From Candidatus Saccharibacteria bacterium oral taxon 488 (GTDB lineage: Bacteria > Patescibacteriota > Saccharimonadia > Saccharimonadales > Saccharimonadaceae): a stretch of DNA of 64,000 nt. Of this stretch, positions 61,069-64,000 are shown in pieces; within the stretch, counting starts at the first letter, position 1, and every line of letters starts with the position of its first letter. Position numbers and translations under genes: made by a program. The stretch is from positions 248,001 through 312,000 of the forward strand of contig CP039998.1 in the NCBI GenBank assembly GCA_013099015.1. The letters run 5' to 3'. The notes beneath the pieces are model-generated. The model did no database searches. It had not been told where the DNA came from and was given only the letters and a program-made list of their open reading frames with translations.

Positions 61069-61714
61069 AGCCGCGCACGGTGTGAATCAGTGGCCGGCGA
61101 AATGGCTTGTCGATTTTCTTGCGTAGCTGCTTGATATAGGCCTCGACGTTGTTGGGTAAAATATCGGCATCAAAATCCCACACATGGGCGATCAATTTGT
61201 CTTTGCTAAGCGTCTGGCCGGGGTGGCGCGCCAGGTATTCGAGGAGCGCGTACTCCTTGCTGGTCAGGTCGATCGAGGTGCCGGCGCGAGTGACGGATTG
61301 CGTTGTCTGGTCAATTACGAGATCGGCGATCTGGAGCGTGTCCGGTTGCTGAATTGGCGGGCGGCGAAGGAGCGCTCGCACGCGGGCGGTGAGCTCGGCG
61401 ATGGCGAAGGGCTTGACGAGATAATCATCAGCACCGCTGTCCAGGCCGAACGTCTTATCTTCAGTTGTCCCCAGTGCTGTCAACAGCAGAATCGGCATAT
61501 CCTTGCCCTGTCCGCGTACTGTCCGCACGATGTCTGTGCCACTCAGCCCCGGCAACATCCGATCAACGACCAATAGATCGTACGGCTCGCTCATCGCCAT
61601 ATTCAGCCCCTCGTCTCCGTCATGCGTCACGTCCACGGCGTGATGCTCACGCCGTAAGGCCTCGGCGATAATCCGGGCGATCTTTGGTTCGTCTTCAATG
61701 ATGAGGAGGCGCAT
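61040..61714 (-). CDS. OmpR-family response regulator
   Basis: A 224-residue regulator: receiver with IEDEPKIARI, phospho-aspartate in LVVDRMLPGLSG and lysine in VKPFA, followed by a winged helix with LTSKEYALLEYLARHPGQ and VRGFGYKLE. ATG 61714 is 6 nt after TATAAT (61721-61726), so this is the start and not the longer frame. It overlaps the kinase gene by 29 nt. Confidence 0.93.
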   Translation of the reverse strand: MRLLIIEDEPKIARIIAEALRREHHAVDVTHDGDEGLNMAMSEPYDLLVVDRMLPGLSGTDIVRTVRGQGKDMPILLLTALGTTEDKTFGLDSGADDYLVKPFAIAELTARVRALLRRPPIQQPDTLQIADLVIDQTTQSVTRAGTSIDLTSKEYALLEYLARHPGQTLSKDKLIAHVWDFDADILPNNVEAYIKQLRKKIDKPFRRPLIHTVRGFGYKLEAGE

Positions 61715-61806
61715 GAGTATATTATATAATGTTTTGCTAGTGTGTATAGTGAGTATCTCATACCTGGAGTTGCTCAACACAGTATATAGGCTTATAATTA
61801 TAATCA

Positions 61807-62124
61807 ATGCATCTGGACGATAAAACATTTACCAATCTACTAATCATTTGTCAGGCTCTTGATGCGAAGTTCCCTCATGGTGCTGACATATTCCAGCGCG
61901 TATCGCGGTTGTGCGAGGAGAGTGGCGAGCTCGCTAGCGCCGTTAACCACCTTGAAGGTATGGGCGTCAAGCGCCGCAAACACGGCCAGCCGCAGTATGA
62001 TAATCTCATCAAAGAGATTCAGGACGTCATGCGCTGCGCGGTTGGTATAGCTATGCATTACGGAGTAGAGCGTGAAGTTGTAGCGGCGATAAGTCGGAGC
62101 GCCGAGGGAGTAGAGCGAAAATAA
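61807..62124 (+). CDS. MazG-like nucleotide pyrophosphohydrolase
   Basis: A 105-residue all-alpha NTP-PPase-like protein: the metal-binding EESGELASAV (about residues 37-46) and KEIQDVMRCAV (about 70-80) give the EExxE and ExxD pattern. Such enzymes remove damaged or regulatory nucleotides. The ATG lies 8 nt after TATAAT (61793-61798). It is divergent from the response regulator. Confidence 0.85.
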   Translation: MHLDDKTFTNLLIICQALDAKFPHGADIFQRVSRLCEESGELASAVNHLEGMGVKRRKHGQPQYDNLIKEIQDVMRCAVGIAMHYGVEREVVAAISRSAEGVERK

Positions 62125-62190
62125 GATATAGTGCCTTATGCCCCTGCTCCACCCACATAGTGTATAATAAGCAGAAAGAAAGGGAGATAT

Positions 62191-62955
62191 ATGGGACGAG
62201 ACACAGCAAAACAGCAGCGACCGATTGTCGAGATTCGTCATTTTCAGATGGCGTTTGGTGACAAGGTGGTCATCCAAGACCTTAGTTTTGAGGTGCAGCG
62301 CGGCGAGGTGTTTGGATTCTTAGGTAGCAACGGCTCGGGAAAGACGACGACACTCAGGGCGCTACTGGGGCTATACGAGCCGACGGCCGGCGAGCTACTG
62401 GTTGATGGCAAGCCGTACACGGTCGAAGATAGCGTCAAGCTAGGCTATCTTCCGGAGGAGCGCGGCTTGTACAAAAAAGAAAAAGTCATCGACACCATGA
62501 TTTATTTTGGTCGATTGAAGGGACTCGGCAAAGAAGAAGCGCGCACGTTCTCCATGAATTATTTGGAGCGAGTTGGTTTGAGCGACAAGGCAAAAACTCG
62601 GCTGGATAAATTATCAGGCGGCCAGCAGCAAAAAATTCAGCTGGGCGTGACCATCATGGGTGACCCAGAACTGCTTATTTTGGATGAGCCGACTAAGGGT
62701 TTTGACCCAGTCAATCGCCGACTATTAATGAACATCATCGAAGAGCGACGCAAGGCTGGCGCGACGGTGATATTTGTCACCCACCAGATGGAAGAGGTCG
62801 AACGGCTATGTGATCGGCTGATTCTATTAAAAGACGGTCGAGCGGCGGCATACGGTACACTAGCAGAAGTGAAAAAGCAGTTCGGCGGTGCGTCAATGGA
62901 TGATATTTTCGTCAAGGTTTATGGCGGCGAGAAACAGGAGGTACGTCATGAGTAA
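62191..62955 (+). CDS. ABC-2 type exporter ATPase (NatA-like)
   Basis: A 254-residue ATPase with Walker A GSNGSGKTTT (about 48), LGYLPEERGLYKKEKV as the Q-loop region, signature LSGGQQQKIQ and Walker B LLILDEPTKGFD, followed by a THQMEE H-loop. The C-terminal part fits NatA. SD AAAGGGAG lies about 7 nt before the ATG, with a TATAAT box further upstream. It overlaps the permease gene by 8 nt. Confidence 0.93.
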   Translation: MGRDTAKQQRPIVEIRHFQMAFGDKVVIQDLSFEVQRGEVFGFLGSNGSGKTTTLRALLGLYEPTAGELLVDGKPYTVEDSVKLGYLPEERGLYKKEKVIDTMIYFGRLKGLGKEEARTFSMNYLERVGLSDKAKTRLDKLSGGQQQKIQLGVTIMGDPELLILDEPTKGFDPVNRRLLMNIIEERRKAGATVIFVTHQMEEVERLCDRLILLKDGRAAAYGTLAEVKKQFGGASMDDIFVKVYGGEKQEVRHE

Positions 62956-64000
62956 GATGCATAATTTCGGGATGGTATTCAAATTTGAGGTGCTGCGTAC
63001 CTTGAAGAAGCCAACCTTTTGGCTGATAGCGCTGGGTTTTCCGGTCATGATTGGGCTGGTTTTCGGTATTGTTATTTGGTCAAATCAGGCGACCAAAGAG
63101 GCGGCCGATAAGCTTCAAGAACAAAAATTTAGCATTACTATGACAGATCATTCAAAGCTAATCAAGCCGGAAGTCGCGGCGGTGATGAAAGTCCAATCAG
63201 TCGACTCCGAAGCTGAAGGTATCGAAAAAGTCAAACGCCGTCAGACGGATGCTTATTTCTATATACCGAAGAATCTTGAGAAGGACACGATCAGGATATA
63301 CGGCCAAGATACGGGGGTTTTTGAGAACAATAAGTACGAGGCGGTTGTCCGCACACTACTGAATCAGTCGGTTGATAGCAAGGTCACCGGATCGGAAGCG
63401 GCAGTGATCAAGCAGAAAGTTAATTCATCGCTCAAGACTTATAAAGACGGTAAAGAAAGCGGCGGTGTGAACGAGATGATCGTGCCAGGGTTCTTCCTGG
63501 TGCTGTTTTATATGCTCGTTGCCTTCTTTAGTAATCAGATGCTGACGAGTACTGTCGAGGAGAAAGAAAACCGCACTGTGGAGATGTTGCTGACAACGGT
63601 GCAGGCCAGGACGTTGATTATCGGCAAGATTTGGGCGTTGATCGCTCTATCGCTAATTCAGGGGATGGTTATCGTTGTGCCGGTGTTGATTGGCTATTTT
63701 GGATTTGGTTCGCAGCTGCACTTGTCTAACTTTGATCTATCGCAAATTGTGTTTGATCCGACGAGAATCGCTGTTGCTGTTGCGCTGTTTGGTGCGAGCT
63801 TTACCATGCTGACTGGTCTGTTGGTAGCTATGGGGGCAATGATGCCGACCGCCAAGGAGGCGAGTTCGTGGGTTGGCCTGGTGATGATACTGCTGTTTGG
63901 GCCGCTGTATGCCGCGTCAGTATTTGTCTCGTACCCAGAGTCAACGTTCTCGATGGTTATGTCGTACTTTCCGCTTACGGCACCAATTCCGTTGATGATT
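62948..64000 (+). CDS. ABC-2 type exporter permease (NatB-like), partial
   Basis: The frame opens at ATG 62948, overlapping the ATPase stop, and is still open at the window end (about 351 residues). It has a first helix (about 25-45), a large extracytoplasmic loop and then at least four helices from about residue 180, with TVEEKENRTVEMLLTTVQ in between, which is typical for NatB-type permeases. GGAGG precedes the ATG. The C terminus is outside the window. Confidence 0.9.
   Translation, partial: MSKMHNFGMVFKFEVLRTLKKPTFWLIALGFPVMIGLVFGIVIWSNQATKEAADKLQEQKFSITMTDHSKLIKPEVAAVMKVQSVDSEAEGIEKVKRRQTDAYFYIPKNLEKDTIRIYGQDTGVFENNKYEAVVRTLLNQSVDSKVTGSEAAVIKQKVNSSLKTYKDGKESGGVNEMIVPGFFLVLFYMLVAFFSNQMLTSTVEEKENRTVEMLLTTVQARTLIIGKIWALIALSLIQGMVIVVPVLIGYFGFGSQLHLSNFDLSQIVFDPTRIAVAVALFGASFTMLTGLLVAMGAMMPTAKEASSWVGLVMILLFGPLYAASVFVSYPESTFSMVMSYFPLTAPIPLMI

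Noticed and set aside
1..64000. CRISPR array or UGA recoding
   Set aside because: No regularly spaced repeats of 24-40 nt were seen, and TGA works as a stop in several clear genes.

Overview
The window looks like a chromosome segment of a Candidate Phyla Radiation (Patescibacteria) bacterium, most probably a Saccharibacteria (TM7) member. This is an inference from gene content: a compact dcw cluster, a PIF1-type helicase with a C-terminal DNA-binding tail, a VirD4/TraG-like ATPase, type IV pilin, OmpR-type two-component systems, DprA and many small hypotheticals, with almost no biosynthetic genes. TGA is used as a normal stop (for example at 3126-3128), which argues against the recoded Gracilibacteria/SR1 lineages. 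There is no rRNA and only one tRNA (Gln-TTG, with encoded CCA).

Layout. 1-11.5 kb: Nudix hydrolase, AbrB/Doc toxin-antitoxin pair, SDR oxidoreductase, YvcK-like protein, HAD phosphatase, PLP-dependent decarboxylase, RelA/SpoT-like protein, RNase H, a frameshifted gene, a DUF4868 (KwaB-like) gene, PIF1-like helicase and a GH1 glycosidase. 11.5-20.1 kb: division and cell-wall cluster mraZ-rsmH-(ftsL-like)-ftsI-mraY-ftsW-murG-ftsQ, behind a MraZ-box promoter. 20.1-21.5 kb: a 1.4 kb stretch with no gene. 21.5-31 kb: Excalibur-domain protein, VirD4-like ATPase, sigma-region-4/HARE regulator, topA, CDP-alcohol phosphatidyltransferase, dprA. 30.9-31.26 kb: a promoter-to-terminator unit with no ORF (candidate ncRNA). 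32.4-38.4 kb: metal-related genes (Fur/Zur-type repressor divergent from a nicotianamine-synthase-like gene, TIGR03943 protein plus DUF318 permease, DUF475 membrane protein, CobW/COG0523 GTPase), with pth. 38.5-42.6 kb: two small genes sharing a duplicated promoter/operator, an M16-like protein, an RlmD-type methyltransferase carrying two palindromic insertions, a pilin. 42.6-46 kb: tRNA-Gln, Nudix, P-type ATPase. 46-51.4 kb: an AT-rich OLD-family nuclease between a 3' remnant of an ABC ATPase gene and an intact paralogue with its two permeases. 52-64 kb: GNAT, RdgB-like, a Ppx/GppA-deoxyribosyltransferase-like fusion with a kinase, GrpB, two OmpR-type two-component systems, GreA, MazG-like protein and a NatAB-type ABC exporter cut by the window end.

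Gene expression. At least 26 genes that begin a transcription unit have a TATAAT-like -10 box only 6-10 nt upstream of the start codon and no Shine-Dalgarno sequence, so they are probably leaderless. Genes inside operons usually carry AGGAGG-like sites and overlap the stop of the previous gene. I used this rule to correct several starts.

Most interesting points: the Zur-type/nicotianamine-synthase divergent pair with a palindromic operator; a palindromic mobile-type repeat inserted in frame into topA and twice into the RlmD-like gene; the duplicated promoter/operator in front of two small genes with folded leaders; the candidate ncRNA; and the OLD nuclease insertion next to an ABC gene remnant.
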